Assembly (NCBI RefSeq): GCF_021018895.1
Contig: NC_079376.1
Location: 15,067,001 to 15,131,000, forward strand
Length of the DNA stretch: 64,000 bases
Reading direction: 5' to 3'
Origin: Seriola aureovittata
Lineage: Eukaryota; Chordata; Actinopteri; Carangiformes; Carangidae
Each line of letters opens with the position of its first letter. Within the stretch, counting starts at the first letter, position 1. Positions 37,801-50,524 of the stretch are shown here, in pieces. A program made the translations under genes and the position numbers. Below the pieces are notes generated by a model. It was not told the origin of the DNA. It made no database searches and saw only the letters and a list, made by a program, of their open reading frames with translations.

Positions 37801-40800
37801 CATACTGCGTTACACTAAACAGCACAGTGTTTTTCACCTCCAGCCAGAACTCGCCATGCTTGTTTTTCAGTATAGTTTTATCCTCCTTCTGTAAAAAAAA
37901 AAAAAAAAAAAGATGGAAACTCAACCAAACTGTCTGTTAAACAAGCTGTTGGGAATACCCAAAGAAACCTGTGAGAACAGTAAGTTGTTTCAATAAGAAT
38001 GTGTGATTACCTTAGCATTAGTCTGAAGAGCCACCAAGCCGTGATTGACACTGAGGATGACAGAGAACAGACTCTGGGAGGTCTTGCTCTGGGCTTTGGG
38101 CTTTTTCTTTTTGCGAGACCTGAGGCCCAGGTCAGAGGCAGGAGAGTAATAGTGCATGTTCTCTTCCTCTGAGCCGCTGGTGTCCTCTGAAAGCACAACA
38201 CAAAGCACGTCTATGAAGTGATCAAATCTGCAGGGTGTTTTAAAATGACCTCATGTCACAAATATTCACTGCAGGATTTAAAATCTACGACATGTTGTGA
38301 AATGTTTTTGCTGCCTCACCCTCAGGTGCAGTAGAGCGGAACTGGCTGAAGCTGTCCTTGGAGTAAGTGTTGATCAACTGACTGGCGACAGAGAGGCCAA
38401 CTCCGTATGGCATGCTCTCAACGGTCTCAACTGGAGATGGAGCTGTGGGCTCCCATAGTAGCAGGTCGTTGTTTATCCTAAAATATTATGAACATTGATT
38501 TTAGATGTGGGAAAGTTAGAGATTAAGTATTTCATAGACATGTCTTCCATGGGTACAACTACAGTAGAGATTAAGTCCTGGGAGGTAAACTAAACAGAAT
38601 TGGGAGTCCAAAGTGCCAAAAAACACTTAATCAACTGATTATCTGTTAATTTTCCACTACAAAACATTCACACATGTGGAAAAGTTTTAAATGTCAATTG
38701 CCTACCACATAACCCAGACTTTCTTTTCATGACCATAACCCTAATATTTACCAGTTTACTTTGTCGTATTTTTTATTACCATCCTGCTTTTTAATATCCT
38801 TACCTGTTGTGTAGTTTTTCATAAAATGCTTTGCTGGGTAGCGCTAATTGCACATTAGGGAAACACAACTCAAGGATGAAGCGAGAGTTGTTCATGGTTT
38901 TTTCCTGGAACTCTGTCATCTCAGCAACATCACCAGGAATGACCATCTGGAATAAAAGATAAACAAATAAAAATTTGAAACATGGGCTCCTCACCACATG
39001 CTCTGTCAACAGGTTAGGAATGCAAATCAGTGCTCATGTTGCTTTTTGCATAATGATGCATTTGTCATACATTTTAATACATCAACCAGAGGATAGTCAC
39101 GTCCCTCAATGCAAATTCCTACCCCTGCACGAAGTCCATGTGCTTTGGACCAAAGCCACCATCAATACTGCAATTGCAATTCTTCAATTAAGCATATATA
39201 GAAAGAAATGATTTCATGTAAAATGAAATACATTTTCTGCTGGACATCAAATGAGCCTTTTCTTCTAATCAAGCATATCTATGAATTGATAACATGTTTT
39301 TAACACCCATGGTCCAAATTAGAAGGATTTTGAATTTGACAAATTGCCTAAAAATAGCAGACCTTCATGAATAATCAGGCAGTGTTAATAAACCTGGATA
39401 TTTTCTAAGTCAGTACATTTAGTAGATGTTTTAAGCTCCACTGCATTGACTTAATGTTTTAAAGGAAAAATTGTGCTTTTCAACACAAAGAAATGTAATA
39501 ATATAAACAGTAGTTGGCTGGGTTTTTTTTTTAACATTTTAAATGAATGTGACTATTCAGCCATGACCCACCTCCTCGTTCTCATACATAACCCTACGCG
39601 AAGAAAAGGGTGATGGCTCTGGTTTCCCAAAGTCACACACATCCTTCAGTGAATGAGCAGCCCCTTCCTCCTCTTCCTCCTCAAGAGAATGATCTTCAGC
39701 CCCCTCATCATCTTCAGCTGTCACGCGCTCAAGGATCGAGTGGACTGCTGTGGGGTTCATCTTCAGCACAACCCTGCTCAGAGAAAATTAACATCAATGA
39801 AAGATTCCCCTGAATGGACATGTCAGTTTGGAGTTGATTAGATAAACTTACCTCGGCCAGTCAAACTTTACACTTTCAGACGTTGCCATGTCTCCATCCA
39901 TGGTGTGGGACACTCTGAGGAACCGGGCAGCTGGTTGATCTGGCTCCTCCTGGAACTTCCCTGTTGAAATAAAGAAAAAACAATAGAGCAATTAGTTTAA
40001 GACCAGCTTCTCGTTCAAAAAAGAGCACTTTGGAAACTATGTGGATTACATACCAATAAGGTCCCTAAAAGTGAGTTCCATCTTGGTTTGGTCAGGAGAG
40101 CTGCCACCCATGAACTCTGTTTTCACTTCCAGGTCTTCAAACTCCAGGTAGAGTACTTCCTTTTGCAGGGACTTCTTGAACCAAGGGCCCCTCTCCTGAT
40201 CTGAGCGCAGGTCAGGGATGGGGAAGCGGACTGCAAGGCCCAGGACTGGGGCATTGACAGTCAGTGATACGTGACAGTTCGTTGGAGTGTGGCTGTCATC
40301 AAGGAAAACCTCTGTAAAGGCCTTGTGCTGAAAAATTAGTGCAGAGACACAAAGATGTAGATTACATACAATGTTGTAGAGATGATAATTATGCGAGCGA
40401 TTTACCAATAGACAATTCTTTTCTCGGCTACAGTAATAATAATTATTGTGACATTATATTTTTATATTTGAGGCATTCATATTTCTAAAAATTCTTTTAG
40501 TCTTAAATGAATAGTTCCTGGGAGGAACCTTACCAAGCTGACATGTTTATTATAGGATGTATACATATGGGAGGCCATCATCTCTGTGGTGGCCAACTTC
40601 TGAGGTTGTAGCAGTGAGTTGAGGCGGTCTACGATGCTGATGTCCAGCTCAGAGCGCACAGGGCCAAGCTCCACCTGGATCTCAGCCTTCCTGGGAATGG
40701 TGCTGAGGCGAACCTGGCCGCCCTGCTTAAAGAAGCAAAGGGCTGACTGAATGGATGCCAGACAACCATGCAGAAACTTTTTTGTGTATCAAGTGCTGGT

Positions 40801-43800
40801 ATGGTGGTTCCATATTGGACTAACAAATGCTGTTACCTGAGGGCCCCTGCGCTCAGCCTGTTTGTAAAGCAGGTGAAGGCAGGTGGTAAGCGTCGCATCA
40901 GCACTGGCTGTGGTGTCAAATGTCAGGAGCTGAGGTGTGACAGAAAAACTAGTGAGAAACACTCCTAATGCCATGCCAGCTGCAACTGAGTTTATATGCA
41001 GTGTTTAATCAACTAAAGCTCAGTGCAGTGCAAAATGTGTTTAGCTCAGGCTTGAAATTCTAACCTCAGTATACTGAATGCCTCTTTGGGAGCCACCAAT
41101 GACAGCCTCGGAGGGGAAGAGACACTCCAAAAATTCCATCTGGTTGAGGGAGATGTCGGTGCTAAATGTCCTCAAGCTGGATCCCTGACAGTGCTCATAG
41201 TTTATCTTCAGACCCTGGCCCACAAACCTGCAGATGGAGGTCAGACAAATATTTCACACCCTGTCCTACAGTAAGCAAGACAAAAAACACTACCTTGTAC
41301 AACAGGAATTAGTGGAAAATAAAAGTGCACCTGAGGTGGTCATGGGGACAAGCCTGATTAAACACTGTCCGAGACTGAAGGAAAGCAGCTGGTGCGAGCT
41401 GGCCTGGGCCCACCATGCTGAAGAAATGTGCAGCCATGGGGCCAAGGGGACTGGGAGCAGCATCTGGTGGTGGCAGCGGGTCGATGTGGAGGACAGAGAC
41501 AGCCAGGCTGCTCAGTGTCAGCCTTAACACCAGCTCTGGCCTTGACTCATCACCATGGGTTTTGGTTGGATGGGCTTAAACACAACAATAGCGGATATAC
41601 ATTACATACAGATACTTCATTTTCAGCTGGTAAAAACTATAGGTCAGAGAGCACACTTTGAACCTGGAGGAGGAAGTAGTCAGGGAGATAAGATGATGTA
41701 ATCTTTGGTTGGAATGAAAACATGCAAATGAATTTCCCTTTTCGAAGGCAGAGGGAGTAGTATTTAATAGTTACTTGTATAAAGAATGTAAAAATATATT
41801 GTTATATTGTGATACTTACAAGTCTGTCTCAGTAATTTTTGAGGGAGTTGTGAATCCCGTGACTGGACGGGTGTTTCATTAGCCTGCTTCTCTCTTTGTC
41901 GCGGTACATCCATGTAATCATCCCACAGAGCCTGCAAACACAGATATGATGCCAGATTATGTGAGAACAGTTCATCTGGAATATTTTCACCACACAAGCT
42001 GCAACACACATGATCAAAATAACCGTTTAAATACCTCTTTGTTTTGTGAAAATATACATCATATTTCAATGTGTCAATTGTGACATTATGACTCACTGTT
42101 GCGTTTCCAGAGGGAGATTCTCCTGGGGAGGCGGAGTAGTTGCTATTAAGTGACAAATCCAAGTCAACAGTAGGTGGTTCACCAAGTGGAGGCAGAGATG
42201 ACAAACTGTGAGACATGTCCATATCAGCCATGGAGAAGAACACATCATCTACATCAGCAACCAGAAAATAAAGAAAAGGACAATTTTCATTAGATAGAAG
42301 CAACTATGACATCTGACTTTCATCTTGACTTAGTGTTTGAGTCCAACCTCGACTTGACACAGTTCTGGTGGTCTGGCTCTCAAAGAGGTCAGGGTCTGCT
42401 CCTGGCACAGCAGTATCCTTCTTCAGACAGCGGTTCAGTTCCATATGGAGCCGATACTCATCTTCCTGCTGTATGGGTCGACTCTTTCTATCCTTAGCCC
42501 ATTCACGTGCACCTTCACACAAAGAGCAAGAAATGATCTATTTACTCCATATCTAAATAAATCATTTGGGGACATTTATACCCTGGATGATCCAAGTCAT
42601 CTATCAAGAGATGGGTGCTCACCTCCACCAGAGAAAGCTCCAAACAAGTCCAGAAGAAGATGAACTTGCCGTGGGGACAGCAGGAAAATCAGTGTATCAA
42701 TATGTCCAACAACATCCAGCTGAAAAGTAAAGCATGTCAGACAGCCTGATTATTGACATTACAAGTGCATAATACTGAATATATAAGAATGGACATTATT
42801 TTATGATATTTTTTAATAAGGGTTTGATTTACCTTTGCTCCAGGCATAGCTAGGTTATTTTTCAGAGTGAGGGACAACTCAATTCTACCACCGAGGCTCC
42901 CAACCTGAACAGGTTCAAAGGGTGTTATAGAGGATACAGGTTCTGTGAACTGGGGATGGGGCTCACATATTATTTTGGGATTCCAGCTAGGGGAGAGCTT
43001 TGGCTCAGTTTCCTGAAAAATAAGAAATATATTTTTTAAAGGCTTATAGATACAACTCTTTTATGCCACATTTTAAAGACTCGCTACACCAACCGTTGGA
43101 GTGGGTGAAGATTTACATCCTGCTCGAGACACATCTGAAAACTCATCCCAAAATATGGTGATGCCTTCCATCTGCAGGTTTTTATGTGCAAATGTGGTTG
43201 GCTGATGCACATTCACACTTGAACTCTCCTCGCCTGTTTCATCACAGTAAACAATCCTGAAAGTAACCACAGAACGCAATTAGCTTGAAAAGGACCTACA
43301 AGAAAACACTGAAGACTGATATATCAACATCTGATTTACATTATATGGTATGTTATATATTGGGGACATATTCCATATATTTAGCTGCAGCCTTTTTTAC
43401 CGCTCAAATCGTAATTCTATCTTTGATGCTTCCCATCATCTACATCTTTCCCTTCATGATTGATAATATTTATCAATATGATTATATTTTTCCTGGAATT
43501 ATTCTGTGTTTGATTATTAGATGTTTTTAATATATGGAAAGTCAACTGTTGTCCCACTGACGGTTTTACTTAAAAAAAAAAACTTACTTGTTGATTCGTA
43601 TCTCTAGAGCAATTCCAGTTTTAGAATTTTCCGGAATGTGTTCAACTCTGAGAACAGTGTCTAAAAATGTCACTTTGACTCTTCTCAGAACTGCAAGAGA
43701 GAAAATAAAATAAAAAAAATCAGTTTATGCAATGCTAGCAAAGTAAACCCCTTAAAATAAAATGTTGCCTAACTTGTGATCATATTACCTGTCTCTATCG

Positions 43801-44509
43801 TTTCTGCAAACTTCTCTAATCCCTCAAAAGGCTGAAAGCTCTCTCCCATATCGTCGGTGAGTTTCTGGCTGAGACATTCTTTGGCAAGCTGCATGCTGCT
43901 CGTCATGAAACTGGACCAGTACATGGGCTCAATGCCAGATGCTGGAAAAACAGCCAGTAGTGACACATTAATTGGCTTTTCAGGAAAATGAATTGCCAGC
44001 TTGTTTATATGTGACAAAACAACATATTTTCTCAACCCGTTTTTTCCACAGATAGTGTTGCAGTGGCCTTACCCACTCTTGGTCTTGGTCTGAGCACCAT
44101 CTCCAAACCCTTGACCTCTAGGGCACAGTTCTCCTGCAGTAGGGCTGCCCATGGGACGGTTAGAGAAATTGTCTGGATGAACCCTGCGATTACTTCAAAA
44201 GGGGCATCTGCCGTCTCTAGGAGCTCATTGAGAGACTGAGGAACAAGACATAATGCTGAAGCTTCTTTTAGTTCATGCAGATTCTGTATTTAAATTAAAT
44301 ACATTCATCTGGTGTATTTTATGCTACAAAGGTCACATTACACATACCCATTTATCCAATGGCACTTGGGCAAGTGATCCAGTGCCTTGATAGAGGTCTA
44401 AGCTGAGTTGATCCAAGCTCAGCTTCTCCTGCAGAAAATTACCAAGGTAACGATGCAGGAGGTATCTACAGGCCCGCTTCTTGATGGACTCCGAAAATGG
44501 CCAAGGCAT
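31852..44509 (-). CDS. atg2b: Autophagy-related protein 2 homolog B
   Basis: I traced 42 coding exons on the minus strand, from the ATG at 44509 (exon 1 44348-44509, exon 2 44073-44235) to the last exon 31852-32082. Every junction is phase-consistent and the sum is 2075 aa, against about 2078 in human. ATG2 is a rod-like bridge that moves phospholipids from the ER to the growing phagophore, with WIPI proteins and ATG9. Visible parts are the chorein-type N-terminus (MPWPFSESIKKRACRYLLHR), ADMDMSHSLSSLPPLGEPP, RFPIPDLRSDQERGPWFKKS, the LC3/GABARAP-interacting core TDDFCIL at about 1482-1488 (exon 34905-35104), and the C-terminal ATG_C region ending with TGAVGGVLRQLPPAVVKPLI. ATG2B rather than ATG2A is supported by the C-terminus and by gskip head-to-head. 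No truncation was seen. Confidence 0.97.
36576..36815 (-). mobile_element. tRNA-derived SINE with 11-bp target-site duplication
   Basis: Read on the minus strand, the element starts ggggcgtcatgtagcgtagt and has a Pol III A box (tagcgtagtgg) and a perfect B box (ggttcgaatcc). An unrelated C/T-rich body follows (ccccctctctctgcctcccc), and it ends in an A-rich tail (plus-strand T run from 36584). The 11-base duplication tgatatacttt flanks it at 36576-36586 and 36805-36815. It sits in an atg2b intron between exons 36444-36524 and 37392-37594. I know this family as abundant in percomorph fish but do not assert a family name. Confidence 0.85.
37021..37116. repeat. Perfect 48-bp tandem duplication
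   Basis: Two identical 48-base units (37021-37068 and 37069-37116), each starting tccccttttataaaacacga and ending cacttacaggtcaagg, lie in the same atg2b intron as the SINE. There are no mismatches, so the duplication is young. Confidence 0.95.
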
Positions 44510-45755
44510 TTTAACTCAACAGGTGTACAGTACACAGGTAATGAAAGATAGAGGGAGGGAGGCTATGCAACTGGAATGCTATAGCCACTCAAACAGCTAT
44601 GAATTTAGTCACTGGTGTTACAGTTGTGTCATCCTGTCGACTTAAAGACATCAAAAAATCGTGAGTTCAAACATCCTTCATATCCCAAGATAAGGGACAC
44701 TTTGGAGGATGTGTTGACACTCAGGGATGCGTGTGGGAATTGGTCCGACTCCAGTTTGCTGCGCCTACAGAAAACACACACATATGGTGCCCCCTTTGTA
44801 ATTTGACACTTGACACAACATGACACTCAACACATGTTTACAACACAGCCGAAAACAACAAGCACCATTAATACGTTCGTTTAAGACAGAGACAGGTTTA
44901 AAGTTGTCCTAGGTTGCGTTATAAAATAGTGCATTATTAATTGTCAAGTGTTATTCTCAGCATACGTTTGCCCCAATTCTAGAGCCAGTACAAACTAGCT
45001 AAACGCGCTTGCGAAAGAGCTATTAGCATGCCACAATCTTGCTAGTCATCAGCTACTCTTAGCTGTGTTTACTTAAACAAAACTGTCATCGTAGTTAGGA
45101 GACGGGAGCTGCGCTCTGACTGTTGGCTAGACAAAGGCATGTCATCAAGCTAACTAGCCGGCTAGCAAGCTCCACTGCTGTCGGCAGAGTGAGGACACAT
45201 TAGCTTAGCCGGCTAACGGCAGGCTAAGGTTGAAACGGTACATGCTTGCTAGTTAGCTAGCTAACCTAAAAGCCAACATTTCCCAAGTTATCTACCAACA
45301 CACGACAGATGTACACTGGCAAAACAATTTACGTATATATGCCAGTTAGATATACCGACATGCATGAGTCAGTGAGCAGAGCTGAAGATGTTAATGCAGC
45401 TCTTAACTTACCTTCTGACTGAGTTGTTTACAAACACTTTCATGACTCCGCACCGACTAAGCCTACACACGCCGAGAAGGGATTAGACAATGATGTCATA
45501 ACGTAGCGGAACTGTGTAGTACCCCATTGGATCTAGATTTATTTTAGGTGGTTATTTAGACACAAATGAGATGGACTTGAAACAAGGAGCATAGTCCGTG
45601 AAAGTGATTTTTTACTCTGGCTGTACATTTACCAGAGCCTGAACACAACTATGTATATAAAGGTTAGGTGAACGCTCATTTGACTGAACCTTGTCCGTAT
45701 AGCCCGGAGTGGGCTGGAAGCTTCCACAAGCCGGAAGAACACAACCAGCGAGGAG
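44510..45755. promoter_or_regulatory. atg2b/gskip bidirectional promoter and leader exons
   Basis: This region holds the atg2b non-coding first exon on the minus strand, with its donor after 45412. It also holds the gskip first exon on the plus strand, ending at 45755 before gtgag. Between them are an inverted CCAAT box (ATTGG 45526-45530) and a TATA-like tatataaag at 45654-45662, placed to start gskip near 45685. A ccggaag ETS-type site lies at 45731-45737 in the gskip leader. In human ATG2B and GSKIP are also head-to-head. Confidence 0.6.
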
Positions 45756-46227
45756 GTGAGAAAAATGAACGCAGTTTGGTTACAAAGGATTTGCAACAGA
45801 CTCAACTCAAACGTGATTACCGCTTTTAATGTTATGTTATATGCATTTTCTTATGTAAACAAAGTGATTGAAATACGTTTATAGCCTACACAACGGTCGA
45901 TCACTTTGCTACCGTTAAACAGAGCAGCGACTTAGCTGTTAGTTCTCCCAGAGTTTACCCCAAAATATAGCTAATGTTTGCCATCTAAGTTAGCTACAGA
46001 AGATCAGTATAGATAACTGTATGAATTAGCCGATGTATAACATTTGCATGAAACTCATACATTGATTCAGCAATAACTATAATGTCTTTAATGACAATAA
46101 CTACACTTGTTCTGCTTCAGCTAGCTAAACAAGAAGGCTGCTCAGAGTCCTAAAGATGTCGCTGTGATGTTCATGTGATTAACATGTAGCTCACATTGTG
46201 GACGGTAATGCATGTGTTATTCTGACA

Positions 46228-46560
46228 GGGATGAAAAGTAACTAAATATATTTACTCAAGGAAGTGCTTCTCAGTACAATGCTGAGGTACTTGAGTATTT
46301 CGTGTCATGCTACTTTATAATTCTACTCTACTACAATTCTGAAGGAAATATTGCATTTTTTACTCCACTATATTTATTTGGCAGCTGTAAGTACTAGTTA
46401 CTTTACAAATTAAGATTTTACACACAAAACATATAAGCATTTTATAAAATATGATGCATATTAATAGATCAGACCAGTCAACACTGTGTGAAATTGTCAG
46501 AATCAGCTCCACCTTGAGCAACTGCAGTAACATGATGTCACATGCACATTAATGCAATCA
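46228..46560 (+). mobile_element. Common teleost non-autonomous DNA-transposon-like repeat
   Basis: The block runs from gatgaaaagtaactaaat through gtacttgagtattt, gctactttataattctac, tactccactatatttatt and agttactttacaaattaaga to acattaatgcaatca. I recognise this order as one of the most frequent interspersed repeats in percomorph genomes, probably a hAT-type non-autonomous element, though the superfamily is uncertain. It lies in gskip intron 1 and has no coding capacity. Confidence 0.7.
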
Positions 46561-47034
46561 ACTGTCGACTGTGTTTAATCTGTCTATTTGTTGATTAGTC
46601 AAAACAGCATTAAGGGTTCAGTCTAGAAAACTTCAATGGTAAATGCCAAGAAGATATTTTGCAGGTTTGATCAACAGCCAAAAAAAAACCTGAAACAACA
46701 TAATAATAATATATGGTTTAATATACAATTGAAATGGAACAAATCACAATAATACTTTCTAACAAGGGCTCATTGCCAATGAAGGGCATCCAGGCAAAAA
46801 TAATTAATGATGGCGAAGCAACAGGCTACAGCTGACATGCAGGAAAAAGGCTCATACAGGAATGCACAACCTAATGCCCCTTAACATAAATGGGACATGA
46901 CAAGTTTCAACTTGTTTAACAAATGAACCAGAGGACAGATAGGGGGTGTGTAGAAACTAAAAAATGACTGAAGCAGCATCTGAATGACAGCATACTTTAA
47001 CACCAAAACTATTTATCAGAAAGTTGTTTTTTGT

Positions 47035-47420
47035 TTTTTTTTTAATTTATAAAAAAAAAAACAAGAACTGAAATCTCTCATTTACAAAAGAAGACCCTTA
47101 ATTTGGTACTCTGTAGAAACCCCTTTGGCAAGAATTATAAGATTTACACAACTGAATACACACTAATCATCTTCCTAACAGACTCTGTCAGATTGGTTTG
47201 GAAGCATCAGTGAACTGCAGTTTAACGGGTTTAAATCTTGGTTTTCTGTGAATTGATGAATTACAATTAAACCAAGTAGGAACCAGCTAAACCATTTTAG
47301 AGGAAGGAAGTGTCTCTGAAAGTTTTCACACTCAGTCTGTGTTGAATACTTATCATTTGTTTGGAAATCCCAGATTATTTATTTCACTTGTGTATTGTTG
47401 TCTTACTTAAAACAACTGTA
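47035..47420. mobile_element. Decayed Tc1/mariner-like element remnant
   Basis: Segments such as aagaactgaaatctctcatt, acccctttggcaagaatta, gactctgtcagattggtttg, gaagcatcagtgaactgcag and gttgaatacttatcattt match, in order, the end regions of fish Tc1-like transposons as I remember them. Most of the transposase gene is missing and no open frame remains. It is located in gskip intron 1. Confidence 0.55.
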
Positions 47421-48013
47421 TTTATTTTAGTAAATTAATAAAATACAATAGTAGATTAAACATGTTGATTAATTTCCTCCAAAACTGGTTTACATGTTTC
47501 CTCATATAACCAACCAACCTCATAGAGGATGTTAGCTACTAAAAATAGTCCACTTTGAACTTAAAAAAAAAAAACTTCACAGAACAGTCAGATGCATGTC
47601 TTTCACTTCTGTTTCAGACACATGATGTTATACACTATCACTGTATCTTAAGCACTGCAGCTGAGTCAACTCTTGACTATTGACAGTCAAATGACTGACT
47701 GTTGCAAAAAATACACCTTTTTCAGTGTTTATGACCAGCTGTTATAGATGTAGTTTAAAGGCATTCATTTGATTGCACTACTGTGTCAGTATAATACTCA
47801 ACAGGAAACCTTGTTGCCATGACAGTGAAGAACAGCTTGTTCTGACACAGTCCTAGTTATCTGCAGGGTTATTGAAGTGTACTCATGTGAATGGAGAAGT
47901 TTTAAAAAAAAATTTTTTTTAAATCATTTTGGCCTTCAGCAAATTTTAATAGAATCCAGTCAAATCTGGCTCCAGCTGAGTCAGTCAGTAATGTTGATGT
48001 TCTCTTATAGGGG

Positions 48014-48520
48014 ATGGAAATAGACTGCCAGCCCGAGGAGCCCATTGTCTCTTCATTTGATGAGGACTGTGTTGAGCTTGGTGACGTCAAGGACATGAGA
48101 TTGGAGGCAGAAGCAGTGGTCAATGACGTACTCTTCGCCGTCACTGAAATGCACGTGTCACAAAGTCTCAACAGTGCGTTGGATGTGGCGTACATAAATG
48201 TGGAAACAAGAGAGGGAAATCGGTATTGTCTTGAGCTCACAGAGGCAGGACTGAGGGTAAGACGCAGTGAGACAGTGGTTTCTTGTTTTATTCTTCATCA
48301 TATGCACTTTAAAGACCCCAAAGCATGCAAAGTGTTACATCTCTCATTTCTACCCAAACAGGTGGTGGGCTATGCTTTCGATCAAGTGGACGAAGATTTG
48401 AGCAACCAGTATCATGAGACAGTTTACTCCCTTCTGGACACACTGAGTCCGGGATACAGAGAAGCCTTTGGGAATGCTTTGCTCCAGCGGCTGGAAAGGC
48501 TGAAGCAAAACGGACGATAG
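48014..48520 (+). CDS. gskip: GSK3-beta interaction protein
   Basis: Two coding exons, 48014-48256 and 48362-48520, give 133 aa (human 139). A non-coding first exon ends at 45755. The protein is a small cytosolic adaptor that binds GSK3-beta through a conserved C-terminal region and the RII subunits of PKA, and so tunes Wnt and kinase signalling. Conserved blocks are [17 protein letters not shown] (the helix known in human to bind PKA), [31 protein letters not shown] and [20 protein letters not shown]. The splice (gtaaga..aaacag) joins LTEAGLR to VVGYAFD as in human. The 105-base intron has no stop and keeps frame. AATAAA at 49561 ends the 3' UTR. The gene is head-to-head with atg2b, which supports the call. 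Confidence 0.96.
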   Translation: MEIDCQPEEPIVSSFDEDCVELGDVKDMRLEAEAVVNDVLFAVTEMHVSQSLNSALDVAYINVETREGNRYCLELTEAGLRVRRSETVVSCFILHHMHFKDPKACKVLHLSFLPKQVVGYAFDQVDEDLSNQYHETVYSLLDTLSPGYREAFGNALLQRLERLKQNGR

Positions 48521-49590
48521 AAGAAAGCGACCAAGATGCTGCATAAGTTATACAAGTGAAACAGGGGCTGACGATGTAGGTGTATTTGGCTATGTGCCAC
48601 TGATAACCAAGTCTGGTCAAATATTATAGCCTCTCATGTGACGTCCACCTGCCTAGCTACCACTACAATAAGGGGTACCCTGCCCTATCAACTTTGCTTT
48701 GTTATGAGTTTCATACCATTGACTGACTCCATGTTTGATACTCCACTTCAGTGACTGCTAGGGATTGGCTGTATGGGATGTGTTGCAACATCGTGTTGTT
48801 GACTTTAACTGTGGAAAGATCTTCCAGCTTCCTCCATGTTACAAATTTGTAACTGAACATTGTTCAAGAAATCCGCACTTTTTGTACTCATCAAAATGAT
48901 CTGAGAAAGAAGCAGCAAGTTGTATTGATAGTAATTCAGTTTCCCCCTCTGCCCTGCTTGCACTAAAGCTGTGACCTGATGACTGATATCTGCTCAAATA
49001 TACTCAACTAGTTCTCATTCAGCAGGAGTCTCAGTGAAAGAGCCAAAGCTGTACTCTGTAACTCATATTGCCTTAATGACTGACTTTTGGTTAGAAAAGT
49101 ACAAAAATTAACCCATTTACTTACGTTTTACTTATTTTGTGTTGGAGATAATGGTATTTTGTGGGGTTGTTCTTTCACACAGATAAGTCAGAAACAAAAC
49201 TAATTTGAAGGTTCTGGTTATGTTATAGACTAAACGGACACTGTATTCAGTATTAATTGTAAAGTTTGTGTTTGGATGTTAGTTTTTTTCCCCTCCATAC
49301 TGCAGTGCATTGCATCTCAAGCTTGCATTCCTGACTATAGCTAGCCTTGTGGAGGTTTAAGTATATTCTTTTGTTGTAAGCTTGTTCTCCAACAGCATTT
49401 GCTTCTATTCAGGGAGGACTTCTTGCTTTAAGTTGATGTTGGTTTACTGTACTTGTGACCTGGTTACGATCCCACGTCGGTCTTACAAAATCTACTTTAA
49501 TAGAACTTGTTCTCTTTCCATACATACTGTTATTCCTTGCTGCTGGCCTTTGCTCAGACTAATAAAATCTCAGAAGTATTTCAAGGCTTC
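48521..49590 (+). other. gskip: gskip 3' UTR
   Basis: About 1.05 kb of non-coding sequence follows the gskip stop and ends at the polyadenylation signal AATAAA at 49561-49566. The next 750 bases to the npc2 stop hold the npc2 3' UTR (its hexamer reads tttatt at 49880-49885) and poly(A)/poly(T) runs. Confidence 0.6.
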
Positions 49591-50342
49591 TTTTTATGTC
49601 CCCAGTAAAGTGTTTTGCTCATTTTAAGGCTGTTATTCATCTAAAAGCCTTTCCACCACCAGGTGTTGAAAACCTGGGATGAGCAGTATTACCATCAGCG
49701 ACATTGAATCAGAGGCAGACTTTATCCGAGTACAGCGACAAGTGACTGACAGCTATGTAACAAGCTAAAAAACAGCTGCGAGTCCTTTTAGCACAAAATT
49801 TACTAAAAAGACACTTAAACAACTTGGGTTACTCGTGTCAGATTCACATATAGTGCGACTTGGGTACACATTAGATTTCTTTATTAGAATTTACTTTTCA
49901 TATGTAGCACAAGGTCAGTAAGAAATATTACAAAATTAGAAGTAAAGAAAAAGTACAGCATGTACCTTTTCTGACTACACAGCAGCCAGTGAGCCAAGAC
50001 ATTTGCATTGTAGTGGAATGTAATTAAGCCAGGGTCATTTACAAACATTAACCCGCATTATTTCACATCCACAACTCTTAAAAATCGACTGTTAGGCAAT
50101 TCATAGTGAAAATCAACCTCTCATTTGTTTCAGTAAGATTTAAGATGTGTGTGAGGCAAAGTCTTGCAAACTAGTGAAACACATACATCTTAAAAACAAA
50201 CAAAAAAAAAAATCAACTTGATGAATGAATAAAATGAGATCTTAACTAGAATCATTAACTTTTTTTTTTTTTTTTTTTACTCAAAGCTGAATCCCTTTTT
50301 AAAAAAAGAAAATGCACATTTGTCTGAGGTATTGTTGCCAGT

Positions 50343-50490
50343 TTAGCTCACAATCTGAACTGGGAACCTGATGCAGAACAAGTCTTGTTTGTTGTCATCT
50401 CTCAGTTCCCACTCCACAACCAGCTTTATCTAGAAATGCAGAAGAGGAGTAGTAGTCAGTGGAGCAGGTGCACATTGTTTAACATTTTAG

Positions 50491-50524
<34 letters not shown>

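Noticed and set aside
48014..48520. Single 168-codon gskip frame as the main product
   Set aside because: The middle 105 bases have intact gtaaga and cag splice signals, and splicing restores the conserved junction [14 protein letters not shown]. The long frame is kept only as a possible retention isoform.
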